Below, piece after piece: positions 10,426 through 20,686 of a DNA stretch of 64,000 nucleotides. The stretch spans positions 498,501-562,500 of the forward strand of contig LSRY02000031.1 of NCBI GenBank assembly GCA_001643675.2. Direction: 5' to 3'. How positions within the stretch are numbered: the first letter of the stretch is position 1; each line of letters starts with the position of its first letter. Source of the DNA: Monocercomonoides exilis. Taxonomy: Eukaryota; Preaxostyla; Oxymonadida; Polymastigidae. Under the pieces are notes generated by a model, which was not told where the DNA came from, did not search any database, and saw nothing but the letters and a program-made list of their open reading frames with translations. The position numbers and the translations under genes were made by a program.

Positions 10426-13400
10426 TTATTCAAATTTCATATTTTCAGACTCGCCTTCAGTTCCAATTTCCTTGGATTCTCTTTCATTGCCTTCGCTCTC
10501 TTGCATCAGCCCCAATGCATCTGTCACTGTGAGCATCGCTGCTCCTGGAGGAAAGTTCCCAATCAGCTCTCTCTTCACACCTCCCAGTGATATGCGATCC
10601 TCACTTTCTGTCCGAGTGCACGCAATGATCAATCCACCCAGATTGCTCCCTTCTGTTTTCAAAAAGTCTGGTCTCTCCCCATTCACTATCTTCTGCCCTG
10701 CCACCACACCCTCATACTCCCCAAACGGGATCTCCAGCGTCACACACTCCCACACCATCATCCCGATCGAGAATACCACCGACTCTTTCGTCGCCCCCAT
10801 CTTGTTGTTCATCTGCAGCTCGGGCGCCTTCCACCTCAGGCACTCCTTTCTGAAGGCATCCTCATCCTCTTCAAATGCAGATGAGGGAAGGGAGTCATCA
10901 TCATCATCATCATCACCATCACTGGCAGATGTCACAACTGTTGATGATGAGATAGAGGATGAATCTGAATCATCATCTGACAATAAGTCAGAGTGCATCA
11001 CAATACAAATCACCATGTGTTCCGAGAATAGAACAATGTGTGGGCTCAGATTGGCCAACGACTGAAGTGGGTTTTCCATCTCGTCAAACGAGTGGAGTGC
11101 CCCATTCGCCACCCAGAACAGGATCTGGGCAGCTGTTTGTTCTCTTTCTTTCAATGAGCCAATCGCCATCTCCTTCTTCGCATTCCTCCCATGAAGCAAC
11201 ATGAACAGAGAATCCCTCAGATCCACGATCAGCTTCTCATGAGGTGATGAGCAGGCCATTGCATCAACCAGATTCGACATCGATGAGGTAGTTGGACACA
11301 GATCCTCACCTCGGACAAATGTTGAATCTGAATCGGTTGAACATGTCGAAGATATTGATGGAGATGGTGTTCTTTTTCTCATCTCTTCTTCTGTTTCATC
11401 AACCTTCTCCAACATCCATTCTGGGATTTTGTCTGAATCTCTCCCCAAGATGTATTCGGTTGAACCACTCTCAGAAAGAAGGTGTTCTGATGACTCCGAA
11501 TGTCCCAAGCTTTTCGCATACACCCTCTTTTTCATCCTCTCTTCATTCTTCTTCTCTGCCTCCCTCTCGGCTCTTCGCCACTGTTCCTCAGGTGATATCT
11601 CCATCGTCACCATCTCAATCAACTTCGGATCCTTTCTGATGTTATCATTCACAATCTCTCTCAAATCTTCTGCTTCATTCTTCACCTTTCTCCATCGAAC
11701 AATGAATATCACTGCCACAATTAGAATAATCAATAATATCACAATAAGCACAATAACAATCAACAACAAATACGATTTCCCTTCTTTTCCTCCTTCAGCA
11801 AGTTTTCCTTCTCCATTTGTTTTTGATTCGCTCTTGTTCTTCAGGATGAAAGAATCAGTTGATGATTGTTTGTCAGCATCTCCAAACAGAATGCACACAC
11901 TCACCTCCACCCCTTCTCCTGCTTCCGTTATCATCTCTTTCGACAGTCTCCCTTCAACTTCGGTCTCTGACACACATCCACTTTCATCAAATCCATGCTG
12001 CTCAATCTGCTTTTCTTCTCCCATCTGCCTCACAACCATGAATGACAAGTCGCATGGCAGCAGCTCCTTCCCTTTGAACACAATCTCCACTTTTTCTCCC
12101 ATTTCCTTTGCTTCAACACTCACCAGAACTGGAATGAAGAATGGAGATGACCTCTCGGAAATAATTCCTTCGAAATTGCATCCTTCATTCAGAATCCAAA
12201 GTGATGAATTATCTTTCACTCCATCACCTCCTTTCAAACTGGAGATTGTTAGTGAGGCAGAATTTGAGCAAATAATGTTTCTTCTGACTGATGGGTAATT
12301 CTCAATCGAAGGATTGTTGTTCTCAAATCTTCCATCTTTGATAATTATTGTGCCTCCACTCACTCTCATTCCTCCCTTCGACGAGCTGCAAATCGTGGTG
12401 TCTTTCACAACTGCTTCACTCTTCGACAAGTCAACAACTGACCCATTCCATTTGCACACTTCATCAGTGATCTCATTCACTTCTGTTCCTGTTTCCAGAT
12501 TCCCCTCAAACACACACGACTCAATCAATATCTCCTGTGTCAATGTTATCGCCACTTGGCTCCCCTTTGATGATTCTGATGTGCACTCGTGAAAAGAGCA
12601 GTTGCACATCTCAAATCCACTCATCGGCTGACTTGTGCAAACAATGCAAGATCCGCTGGTTGATCTGCTGATGTTTGTGAATGATGATAATATCAATGAC
12701 AAAACGAGTGATGAGTGGCTGTTTTCAAGTGAGATCAGACTCCTTTCTTCAAAGTCAATGTTTGTGGCTGCAAACCTCGAAACACTCACTTTCTCACTTT
12801 TCCCACATTCAATCAACGAGCTCTTGCATTCCACATCATCCACTCTCACATCCTCAAATGTTGCTCTTTCTGAATGCAATATCTCAAACACGGCCTTTGA
12901 GAATTTCAAGTGGCCAACACTGCACCGATCTGCCTCAAACAACCCTTCTTCAACAACAATCAGAGAAAAGTCAAAAAGGGTCTGTGCATTTTCTTCTGTT
13001 CTGCTCTCTGACAAGAATGAAACAGATTCCAGAATGAGAGATCCATTCAGCTGGTGAATCAAGCACGAGCAAACAATATTCTCCATTCCACCAAAAACAA
13101 ATGACACCTTCTCAAATCGAACAGATTCCGATGTTCTCACAACACCCTCATTCCCAAGCTCAATCTCTCTCACATTTATCTCCCCATTCCTGCTCGCCTC
13201 CATCGACTTGATTGCCACCTTCTCAGCTGAACACGAACCAGTCAATTCTGTCTCATTCCAAACAAATAACAGTGAATAATCCGATGGGATGATGTGGCTC
13301 ACCCCAACATTCAGCGATGAGCATGCACCCTTCATCTCCCCACACTGCTTGCTGTCGCTGCTGTTCTCCACAATCGATGAAACAAATATGAATTCGCTCC

Positions 13401-16400
13401 TGAACACAAACACTCTTCTCAGCAGATCCTCTTCATCCCCATAATTGTCTGCTGTGCACCCCCATATCGCCAGCTCCCTCACAAATGGCTCCCCAAAATT
13501 TATCAAAAACTGTGACTCACTTATCTGCGAGTCAAGGTCAGTGCACTTCACAAACACATCTCTCCCATTCGATGCAACATTCTCCTTGAATGTGATGTTC
13601 GACAGCACAAATGGCAATGCCTTCTGCGAGACACTCTGTGATTTCAAAAACATCCCTCCTCCTCTCCCAATGTTCGAACAGAAACACTCTGTCACATTTG
13701 TGTGATTCACTTCCAGTCTCCCCCTCTCATTGAGAAGGAAAAACACTCCTCCTCCTTCATTCGAGCTTGTCGATCCACAATTGTCAATCGTTGAATTCTC
13801 TATTTTCAATCTCACTTCATTTGGCACATCACAACAAAGCAATGAAGGGTTGTTTGACACACTGTGCTTCACATTCACAAATGTGCATTGTTCAAATAGA
13901 ATATTCCAAATTTCTCCTTCATTATCATTCTCCCTCTCAGAAATCTCATTTTCACTCATCGCAATTGCACTTTTCCCACTCAATGAAATATCTTCAAATG
14001 TCACATTGTTCATGGTTGCCACACAATCAGCTGATATGCTCATTATCTCATGCATCGTTGAGAATCCGGCTATTTCTGTCTTTTCAATAGAAACAATTCC
14101 TTTCAATGCACTGATCAGAACAAATGACACATCACTTTCATCATTGCCAATTGCGTGAATTGAGCATCCAATAACACCCGTTTTGACTGCATCTGAACCT
14201 GTCTGGATAAGGATCTTTGCTCCATTCTCAAAGGCACTGGGAATCAGAATCCCCAATTCACTGAATCGAACAATCCCTTTGCATTCAACAACAGCATCCC
14301 CATTCCCTTCAAGAGTTTGAACAAAATGGATTTTGTCTGATTCCATATTTGTTCCTTCCAGCTTCATCCCATTCATCCCAATAACACTCTTCACATCACA
14401 AACCCCATGAATCATCATCGTCTCAACTGTTGAACTGTGAATACGATTCATCCCATAATCAACAGATCGGCATGGATACTCGCTCAACCCACACACAACC
14501 ACATTGTTTCCTTCCTCTGCAATATACACACTCGATCCCACAGATTTCCAGAAATAGATCAACGGGATTGCACACTCCTTGTTTTCTCCATTATATCCCA
14601 TCAGAGAGTCTTCTGTCAGCAACTCCAGTCTGTCTTTCACAAATGGAAGTGTTTCGTTCTTGATGCTCTTGGCAAGCGATGGAGATGAAATGAACAGATC
14701 CTTCCCATATTTCGCATTGTTTGGCTTCTCAGATGAAAAAACTGGTGAGGATATCACAAATCCTGCCTTTCCTTCTTCTTCTTCTTCTTTCAGTATCTTC
14801 AACATTATCCCTCCTCCATATCCAACACTTCCCTCTTCATATGGTGCTGTGCAACTATAAAACGAACACAAACTCATCAAAAGATTCGTTTTCGAAGATG
14901 CTTCACAAAAGAGTGCACCTCCTCCAATCTCAGTTCCCTCCTCTCCAGTGATAGCACACCCTTCAAATGTGCAGTCATCTATTTTCACTTTGAAATCTCT
15001 TCCATTATCATCATCATCCTCATTGTTCACAATGCTGATGCATCCTCCACTTCCCTTCGAACGAGAAATCGATGAAAATGTGCATCCAGACATCTCTTCA
15101 ACAATCCCCTCGTGGCACTCAACAGCACACCCATCACCAAATGTGATTTCGGAAAAATCACTATGAGTCATATTCAGTGAAGGCACACTTTCTGCATTCC
15201 CTTCAACAACAAATATCGATGAATCTCCAATTTTCATATTCTCTGATCCAAACTCACTCACCTCCACAGCCCCTCCAACAGCCTTCACAAACACTGTTGA
15301 AATATTCTCAGCGCCTCCTTCCATCCCACATCCATTCAGTGTGAGCTTCCCTGAATGGCACTCAAACACACTCTCATGAAAGATCAGCGATTTCTTCAAA
15401 GAAAATACAATGCCAGTCACAGACACAGAAACTGTGTTTTCAATCAATCCACTTTGAGCTCCCTCTTTCTGATCACAAACATCACACTTCATCTCATTCT
15501 CTTTGGATGCAATGCTCCATTCATATGAAGCCAACTCCAATTCCTCCTCAAAGATAAATGGCTCAAGAAGAGCAACATCCTTTTTCTCCCCTTCAAAATG
15601 GATTGTGGCTGCCTTCCAAATGGATGAACATGGAAACTCTTCAAATCCACACTTCGAGAAATCATGGCTCGATGATCCTCCTCCCACAAATGCTGGTGCT
15701 GAAAAGTTGTTCCACAAATAGACACACAGTGGAATTGGGAACGATTCATCCCAATTTTCATATCCTTGCATCTTGCTCTTTGTTTCCAATGAAGCAGTCA
15801 ATGAAGTGATCTTCCCACTTGTTGCTGTTGACTCCAGATCGATCGAATCAACAAAAATATCGCTCCCCAATTTTGCTCGATTTCCTTCAAATCCTGATGA
15901 AATCAGAAAGTCTGTGCTCGTATCTTTCACTTTCAGCCCAATCCCTCCTCCCCTCCCTTGAGTGGCCGAGGCATAACAGTTCGTCACAATGCCTCCTTTC
16001 ACATTCAATGAACTCCCACTTCCCATTTCAACAATCATTCCCCCTCCAAAAACAGAATCTTCACTTCCACACCCATCAATCGTGCATCCCTCAAGAGTTA
16101 TCGAATGTGACCCTTCACTCACACTTATCAGCGATGATCCCGCTGATGTTCTCACAATGTTGCTGAACACACAATTATCCAGAGACAATGTCACAGATGA
16201 TTCTTGAGAAAGTGAAATCACACTTGTGATGCTGAATGTTTGTCCCCATTTCACATCTTGCATCTTCAACTCTCCCCCTTCCACATTCACAAGTGAGTTC
16301 TGAATGCTCCTCTCTTCCGAATGAGTTGCATCCATCGAAATGTTCATTCTCTTCACATCCATCAACCCACTTCCCTCAACCTCAAACAGAATGCATTGTC

Positions 16401-18213
16401 TGTTGTTTTCAAACGATGTATTGTGAACCACTGACAGATCACTCACACTCAATTCCCCTGTTCCAACACAAAACAGACTCAGCCCACTTCCCTCGAACTT
16501 TGTTTCAATGGCTGAACCAGATGAAGAAACCCCATTCACAGTGATCGTTTTCTCCCCAACATCTATTCCTTTGCCTTCCACAACTGTTCCACTCAACACC
16601 TTGATTTCCTCCACAAACCCCACAATCATTTGAGACAGGCAATGGCTGATTGTGAGACATGCACAACTTTCATTCAACCCACAGCTGAATGTGTCTTTCG
16701 CATTTGTCTGATTCTCCACCGAAGCAACAAATCTGCTTCTTCCTCCTTCATTTGGAAGCCAATTGCTTTTATCTCCACCAGCATAATATCTATTTCCTTC
16801 AATTCTTGTTGAATAGCAGAAAGCAATTTGGGAGTCTGTGCTATTGTCCTCAAAATTAATATCATTTCCATATGGAGCTGTGTTATTGTGGAAAAAGCAA
16901 AACCACAAAAGATTTCCACAATATCCATCTGTCTTGATACTTACACCACCTCCACGTAAATCTGAATGACATCCTTGACATCGGCAGTTTCTCAAAACAA
17001 TTTTGTCAACTGCAAACCAATAGATAAATCCTCCGCCATCACCGTCTATTGAATTATGCCCGCTACAATTTTGGAAAAAACAATTCAATACACAATCTTT
17101 TGTTTTTGTTGTTTTTGAATCAAAAATACCAACTCCTCCCCCATCATTTCCGGACCAATTGTCTTTAAACAAACAATTATCAAAAAGAACTTGAACTTTC
17201 ATTCCTTCTATTTCTGCCCCTGCACCTCCAAAACCACCTGACGAGACACAATAACACTCGACAAATGTGGAATGCTTTACAGTGCATTCTCCAATATTCA
17301 AAGCAAATATCCCCCCTCCTCTTGTGGATGTTGCATTGCATTTCACAAATGACGAATTCTCAACTGCCAGTGTTGCACTCGAATTGTCATGCACATAAAG
17401 TGCTCCTCCACATGAAGCATTGCATCCAATCCATTCAGCATTCTTATATGTCTGTGTTTGAGTTGTTGACTGTCTGTCTGTATTTCCCACTCTCCTATCC
17501 ACTCTTTCATTCTGAACAAATGTGCAATTGTTGCAGGTGAATGAACCAGATCCTTCTGTTCCACTCACAATTCCTCTCTCAAGCACATTCATCGAACTTT
17601 CAACATCACAATCTTCCATTTTGCTCATTCTCATCATCCCCTCTTTTCCAGTTTGTATTGTCTCTGTTTCACCATATTTCTTTGTGATATTCGCAAATCT
17701 GCAGTTTTGAATGCATTCAAAACTTCCTGAACCATCTCTCAGAAAACTGCCTCCACTCCCACAAAACACAACATCCTCAAACTCACTGTTTCTCACAAAC
17801 AACATCGACAAATCACCCCCTTCCATCTCCACCACACTCCCCATCATTCCACATTCCTGACCATTCCCAACTCCCAAAGTCGTGTTTATCAGCCAGCATG
17901 TTCCTCCATTCCTCATATAATCCCCATTCCACTCATTGTTTCTCTCAAGCACACTTCCCACAACCTGCAGCAATGATCCTGCTTTTATTTCAATCATCAC
18001 ACAATCTTCTGGCTTTTCAAGCAACATCCCTTTCAATTCAACTGATGAGTTGTGCATTTCGCAGAACATTCGAACAATACTTCCCCTCTTCAAAATTCCA
18101 CTCTTCACCATTCCACGAACATGGAAAGTGTCATATTCATTTCTCAATCTATCATTTCTTTCTTTGCCACAAATGGCTGACAACAAACACACAAGATAAA
18201 CGAAGAGAATCAT
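10426..18213 (-). CDS. Giant beta-helix receptor-like protein with pseudokinase tail, 2,595 aa
   Basis: A single intronless frame starting MILFVYLVCLLSAICG, a clear signal peptide. The ectodomain (about residues 20-2140) is parallel beta-helix-like: short Asn/Ser-rich strands, many N-glycosylation sites, and GRGGG or TRGGG turns. Four modules of about 1.1 kb are marked by CG..x..C.S(I/L/V) motifs (CGLNESCACLTI, CGFEEFPCSSIW, CGLSEYPCRSVD, CGEMKGACSSLN). A membrane segment lies near residues 2146-2172, followed by RWRK and a tail with EEQWRRAE and a Ser-rich stretch. The last 280 residues resemble a protein kinase, with RWKAPEL (APE motif) and SIGMMVWECVTLEIPFGEYE (subdomain IX). The HRD and DFG motifs are missing, and LSPHIVLFSEHMV sits where the catalytic loop should be, so it is probably a pseudokinase. 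Likely a surface adhesion or sensing protein. The ligand is unknown. Confidence 0.85.
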   Translation of the reverse strand: MILFVYLVCLLSAICGKERNDRLRNEYDTFHVRGMVKSGILKRGSIVRMFCEMHNSSVELKGMLLEKPEDCVMIEIKAGSLLQVVGSVLERNNEWNGDYMRNGGTCWLINTTLGVGNGQECGMMGSVVEMEGGDLSMLFVRNSEFEDVVFCGSGGSFLRDGSGSFECIQNCRFANITKKYGETETIQTGKEGMMRMSKMEDCDVESSMNVLERGIVSGTEGSGSFTCNNCTFVQNERVDRRVGNTDRQSTTQTQTYKNAEWIGCNASCGGALYVHDNSSATLAVENSSFVKCNATSTRGGGIFALNIGECTVKHSTFVECYCVSSGGFGGAGAEIEGMKVQVLFDNCLFKDNWSGNDGGGVGIFDSKTTKTKDCVLNCFFQNCSGHNSIDGDGGGFIYWFAVDKIVLRNCRCQGCHSDLRGGGVSIKTDGYCGNLLWFCFFHNNTAPYGNDINFEDNSTDSQIAFCYSTRIEGNRYYAGGDKSNWLPNEGGRSRFVASVENQTNAKDTFSCGLNESCACLTISHCLSQMIVGFVEEIKVLSGTVVEGKGIDVGEKTITVNGVSSSGSAIETKFEGSGLSLFCVGTGELSVSDLSVVHNTSFENNRQCILFEVEGSGLMDVKRMNISMDATHSEERSIQNSLVNVEGGELKMQDVKWGQTFSITSVISLSQESSVTLSLDNCVFSNIVRTSAGSSLISVSEGSHSITLEGCTIDGCGSEDSVFGGGMIVEMGSGSSLNVKGGIVTNCYASATQGRGGGIGLKVKDTSTDFLISSGFEGNRAKLGSDIFVDSIDLESTATSGKITSLTASLETKSKMQGYENWDESFPIPLCVYLWNNFSAPAFVGGGSSSHDFSKCGFEEFPCSSIWKAATIHFEGEKKDVALLEPFIFEEELELASYEWSIASKENEMKCDVCDQKEGAQSGLIENTVSVSVTGIVFSLKKSLIFHESVFECHSGKLTLNGCGMEGGAENISTVFVKAVGGAVEVSEFGSENMKIGDSSIFVVEGNAESVPSLNMTHSDFSEITFGDGCAVECHEGIVEEMSGCTFSSISRSKGSGGCISIVNNEDDDDNGRDFKVKIDDCTFEGCAITGEEGTEIGGGALFCEASSKTNLLMSLCSFYSCTAPYEEGSVGYGGGIMLKILKEEEEEGKAGFVISSPVFSSEKPNNAKYGKDLFISSPSLAKSIKNETLPFVKDRLELLTEDSLMGYNGENKECAIPLIYFWKSVGSSVYIAEEGNNVVVCGLSEYPCRSVDYGMNRIHSSTVETMMIHGVCDVKSVIGMNGMKLEGTNMESDKIHFVQTLEGNGDAVVECKGIVRFSELGILIPSAFENGAKILIQTGSDAVKTGVIGCSIHAIGNDESDVSFVLISALKGIVSIEKTEIAGFSTMHEIMSISADCVATMNNVTFEDISLSGKSAIAMSENEISERENDNEGEIWNILFEQCTFVNVKHSVSNNPSLLCCDVPNEVRLKIENSTIDNCGSTSSNEGGGVFFLLNERGRLEVNHTNVTECFCSNIGRGGGMFLKSQSVSQKALPFVLSNITFKENVASNGRDVFVKCTDLDSQISESQFLINFGEPFVRELAIWGCTADNYGDEEDLLRRVFVFRSEFIFVSSIVENSSDSKQCGEMKGACSSLNVGVSHIIPSDYSLLFVWNETELTGSCSAEKVAIKSMEASRNGEINVREIELGNEGVVRTSESVRFEKVSFVFGGMENIVCSCLIHQLNGSLILESVSFLSESRTEENAQTLFDFSLIVVEEGLFEADRCSVGHLKFSKAVFEILHSERATFEDVRVDDVECKSSLIECGKSEKVSVSRFAATNIDFEERSLISLENSHSSLVLSLILSSFTNISRSTSGSCIVCTSQPMSGFEMCNCSFHECTSESSKGSQVAITLTQEILIESCVFEGNLETGTEVNEITDEVCKWNGSVVDLSKSEAVVKDTTICSSSKGGMRVSGGTIIIKDGRFENNNPSIENYPSVRRNIICSNSASLTISSLKGGDGVKDNSSLWILNEGCNFEGIISERSSPFFIPVLVSVEAKEMGEKVEIVFKGKELLPCDLSFMVVRQMGEEKQIEQHGFDESGCVSETEVEGRLSKEMITEAGEGVEVSVCILFGDADKQSSTDSFILKNKSESKTNGEGKLAEGGKEGKSYLLLIVIVLIVILLIILIVAVIFIVRWRKVKNEAEDLREIVNDNIRKDPKLIEMVTMEISPEEQWRRAEREAEKKNEERMKKRVYAKSLGHSESSEHLLSESGSTEYILGRDSDKIPEWMLEKVDETEEEMRKRTPSPSISSTCSTDSDSTFVRGEDLCPTTSSMSNLVDAMACSSPHEKLIVDLRDSLFMLLHGRNAKKEMAIGSLKEREQTAAQILFWVANGALHSFDEMENPLQSLANLSPHIVLFSEHMVICIVMHSDLLSDDDSDSSSISSSTVVTSASDGDDDDDDDSLPSSAFEEDEDAFRKECLRWKAPELQMNNKMGATKESVVFSIGMMVWECVTLEIPFGEYEGVVAGQKIVNGERPDFLKTEGSNLGGLIIACTRTESEDRISLGGVKRELIGNFPPGAAMLTVTDALGLMQESEGNERESKEIGTEGESENMKFE

Positions 18214-19346
18214 TGATTTTGTGATGATTATGGTTCATGATCCCATATTTCTGAAAGCAACCCATTATCTTTCCAAATATCTAAAAACATTTTTTCCTGC
18301 ACCATTTTCATTTTCTAAATCCAATTCTCTGCTTATGTTTCTATTTTTCTGAAACGTTCAATTTTTATATTTATTCAAAGAAACTGCTATCTTCAATTGA
18401 TTTCCTCTTTTTTTCTTCAATTTTTTGAATCTCATCTTTCCCAATAAATTCTGTTTGAATGAACTGCCTCATTCGCTCAGCTCCTTTTTTGTTAAATTAT
18501 TGGCTTTTATCTGATATCCATATTTTTTGCACTTTATTTCAAAGGCTCCTGAAAATACAAATAAGGATATAAAAATATCAAAAAATGAAAAGAAATAAAA
18601 ATTGAAATACTAAGAAATAATTCTGTGTGCTCCAAAGCTGCACATTATTATTTTGCTTCATTCAGTAAAAATTGCTTCAACTCTTCATCGCGTCTCCAAA
18701 TCCTCCTTTTTTGGAACGTCTTTCCATGGAATTCCTTTTTTAACTGTTTTTTCAAAAGAGAAATTGATTTTTGATTCAATACCCTCTGTTTTTTCTCTTT
18801 TCTGATTTTTCTACATTTGTTCCTTCAAATGATCCTCCTTTTGCTCTCTTCTGTCACATATCTTCCCTTTTTCAAGTCTTTTTCTTCTTTGCTGCAATTT
18901 ATGTTTTCCATCAAAATTTGCATTCACCTTTATTTATCTTTCTTCCAGTTTATTTTTGAATAAATCTCATTTCAAGCCATTCTCGATCAGCAATCCAATG
19001 AAATTCTGCCATTTTCAGATATTTTCCTGTTCCTTCAAAAATACCTCGACTCAGCCTTTTCTTGCCTTTATTGAACATCAGCTATTGTGTTTTGATGAAT
19101 AAGAGGATTAGGAGATTGCTCGATCATAGAAATTTCTCTTTTCCAAGAAAATATTTTCCACATTCCCATTTCCGCTTTAGAACCGTTATGTTATTTACAT
19201 CTTTATGCAATCGGAGAAGGTTTTGAATATCTCTATGATTGTCAAAATAATCCAATTTTGCTTAATGATGGAACAAATTTTCACAAAAAATGACGAATCA
19301 AAAATAATTTTGATAAAAGAAAACCTCAAAGCTCAAATTCATTTTG

Positions 19347-19605
19347 CATTTCCGTTGTTGAAGCTGTGGAGCCAGATTTCTCTTCAGATTCCGAGTCTGG
19401 CATCACAATCATTTCTTTTGCATTTTCGGGACAAATGCAGCCTTTCTGAGGCAAATGAAATTTGTCATAAAGAACAAAAAATAAAAGCTAACAGTAACAC
19501 AAAATATGGCTTTTTTCTCAGGAATTACTTGAAATGACCTTGAATGAATCATTTTTCGATAAGCAATCCATTCTGTCATTCATATCATTTGGTTTAGGTG
19601 TAAAA
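19347..19605 (-). pseudogene. Exon-like remnant of an unknown gene
   Basis: On the minus strand a frame after an acceptor-like tttgcag reads TPKPNDMNDRMDCLSKNDSF. A second block after gcctcag reads KGCICPENAKEMIVMPDSES and ends MQNEFEL before a TGA at 19347-19349. The two could be joined by an intron beginning gtcatt or gtaatt. Both have the mixed composition of real protein, unlike neighbouring frames. I recognise no family and see no first exon, so this is either a small gene whose 5' part I cannot read or a fossil. Confidence 0.25.
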
Positions 19606-20222
19606 GCAGAGTTTCTGCAAAAATATAATTTGTCGAGCAGGAGGGAAAGCGAATAAAAATATTTGTACTGCATCTGCCTCCAAAATGAGTAATTTTCTGT
19701 TTATTTAAAAAACTGGAACAAACTGGAAATTCCCTCTTCATTCTTGTAAAAATGAAAAATAAATAAATGTTTGTGCAGGTTTCATCATGAAACAATCCTT
19801 AATATATTCATGAAACTCCGGAATATGGAAAAGAAAAAGTGCAGGAGTTTTTATATTATTATGGGGTGGAATATTTTTTCAGAATTCACACAGGATGATT
19901 TGTATTTATGAAAAAGAAATAATACAATTATTATACACTATATTTTGGATTTGTTTTTTCGATTGAGTTTCGTTTCAATAGAATTTTACGATAATTTATC
20001 ATTTATTTTCTAATGAGGGCGTATTTCTCATTATTCTGTATGTCCTTATTGAACCCTTAATTTTCTAAAATTCGAAAGTGTTTATGAAAAAATAAATTAC
20101 AAAAAGAAAGAAGAATAAAGGAGAAAAAATTAGAAACAAAGATTGAAATAAGAAATATCTGAAAAACTGCAAAGTTAATCATTCACTACACCTGAAATTT
20201 TTTTTTATTTTTCGTTATTCAG

Positions 20223-20284
20223 TCAAGCTCGGTTATTATCACAATCCATTTTGCGCGATTTTTTGTGACCATAACCGAACTTGA
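20223..20284. repeat. Long imperfect hairpin (22-nt arms)
   Basis: Arms 20223-20244 and 20263-20284 are reverse complements at 19 of 22 positions, with an 18-base loop. The left arm reads TCAAGCTCGGTTATTATCAC and continues ACAA. GATAATAACC at 20283-20292 also pairs with 20231-20240, so alternative foldings exist. It is GC-richer than its surroundings. It could be a miniature inverted-repeat transposon or a structured RNA. Nothing identifies which. Confidence 0.6.
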
Positions 20285-20497
20285 TAATAACCTAACCATC
20301 TGTTTCATTGAAAAATATTTCTGATTATTATTATTACAAGAGTGATTTATTAACACGAACTTTTTAAAAACCTGGACTTTATTTTTTTATAACAATAAGT
20401 TGATTTTTCCCACTTTTTATATTTTTTATATTGTTTTCATTATATAAGGAAAAATCAATGACTGAAATTCTGGATTAAATTACAGCACCTATTCTCT

Positions 20498-20559
20498 GAT
20501 GGGGAGAAGATGTGAGAATAAGCTCCTCCATCTCTGATTTATACCTCCCCTGAAGAGAT
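20498..20559. other. Two adjoining short hairpins in a GC-richer island
   Basis: GATGGGGAG (20498-20506) pairs with CTCCTCCATC (20523-20532) with one bulge. ATCTCT (20530-20535) pairs with AGAGAT (20554-20559). The two stems share bases 20530-20532, so they could switch. The segment from 20490 to 20585 stands out as less AT-rich. I could not match it to a spliceosomal, SRP, RNase P or transfer RNA. It may be part of the leader of transposon copy 2. Confidence 0.3.
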
Positions 20560-20686
20560 AAGGAAATAGCAACTGGGCTGACAAAGTTAAAATAGAATCG
20601 GAAAAATTTTTATGTTTTTTTTTCATTGAAAAAAAAGTTTTTTTTTTGAAATATTAAAATAAGATCATAACCAATATTTTATTTGT

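Larger units (their letters stand above)
18214..20686. other. Spacer with exon-like remnants and hairpins
   Basis: It holds the promoter of the 2,595-aa gene at its left end and the 5' flank of transposon copy 2 at its right end. Between them no intact gene is visible. On the minus strand some broken frames look coding, for example IFEGTGKYLKMAEFHWIADR near 19000, interrupted by stops. GGGGTGGAATATTTTTTCAG near 19865 could be a decayed transposon end. Two hairpins and a possible exon pair are listed separately. Confidence 0.45.

Noticed and set aside
19205-19537. 110-residue plus-strand frame
   Set aside because: It has no family features, and the opposite strand reads better as exon-like sequence; neither is convincing as an intact gene.
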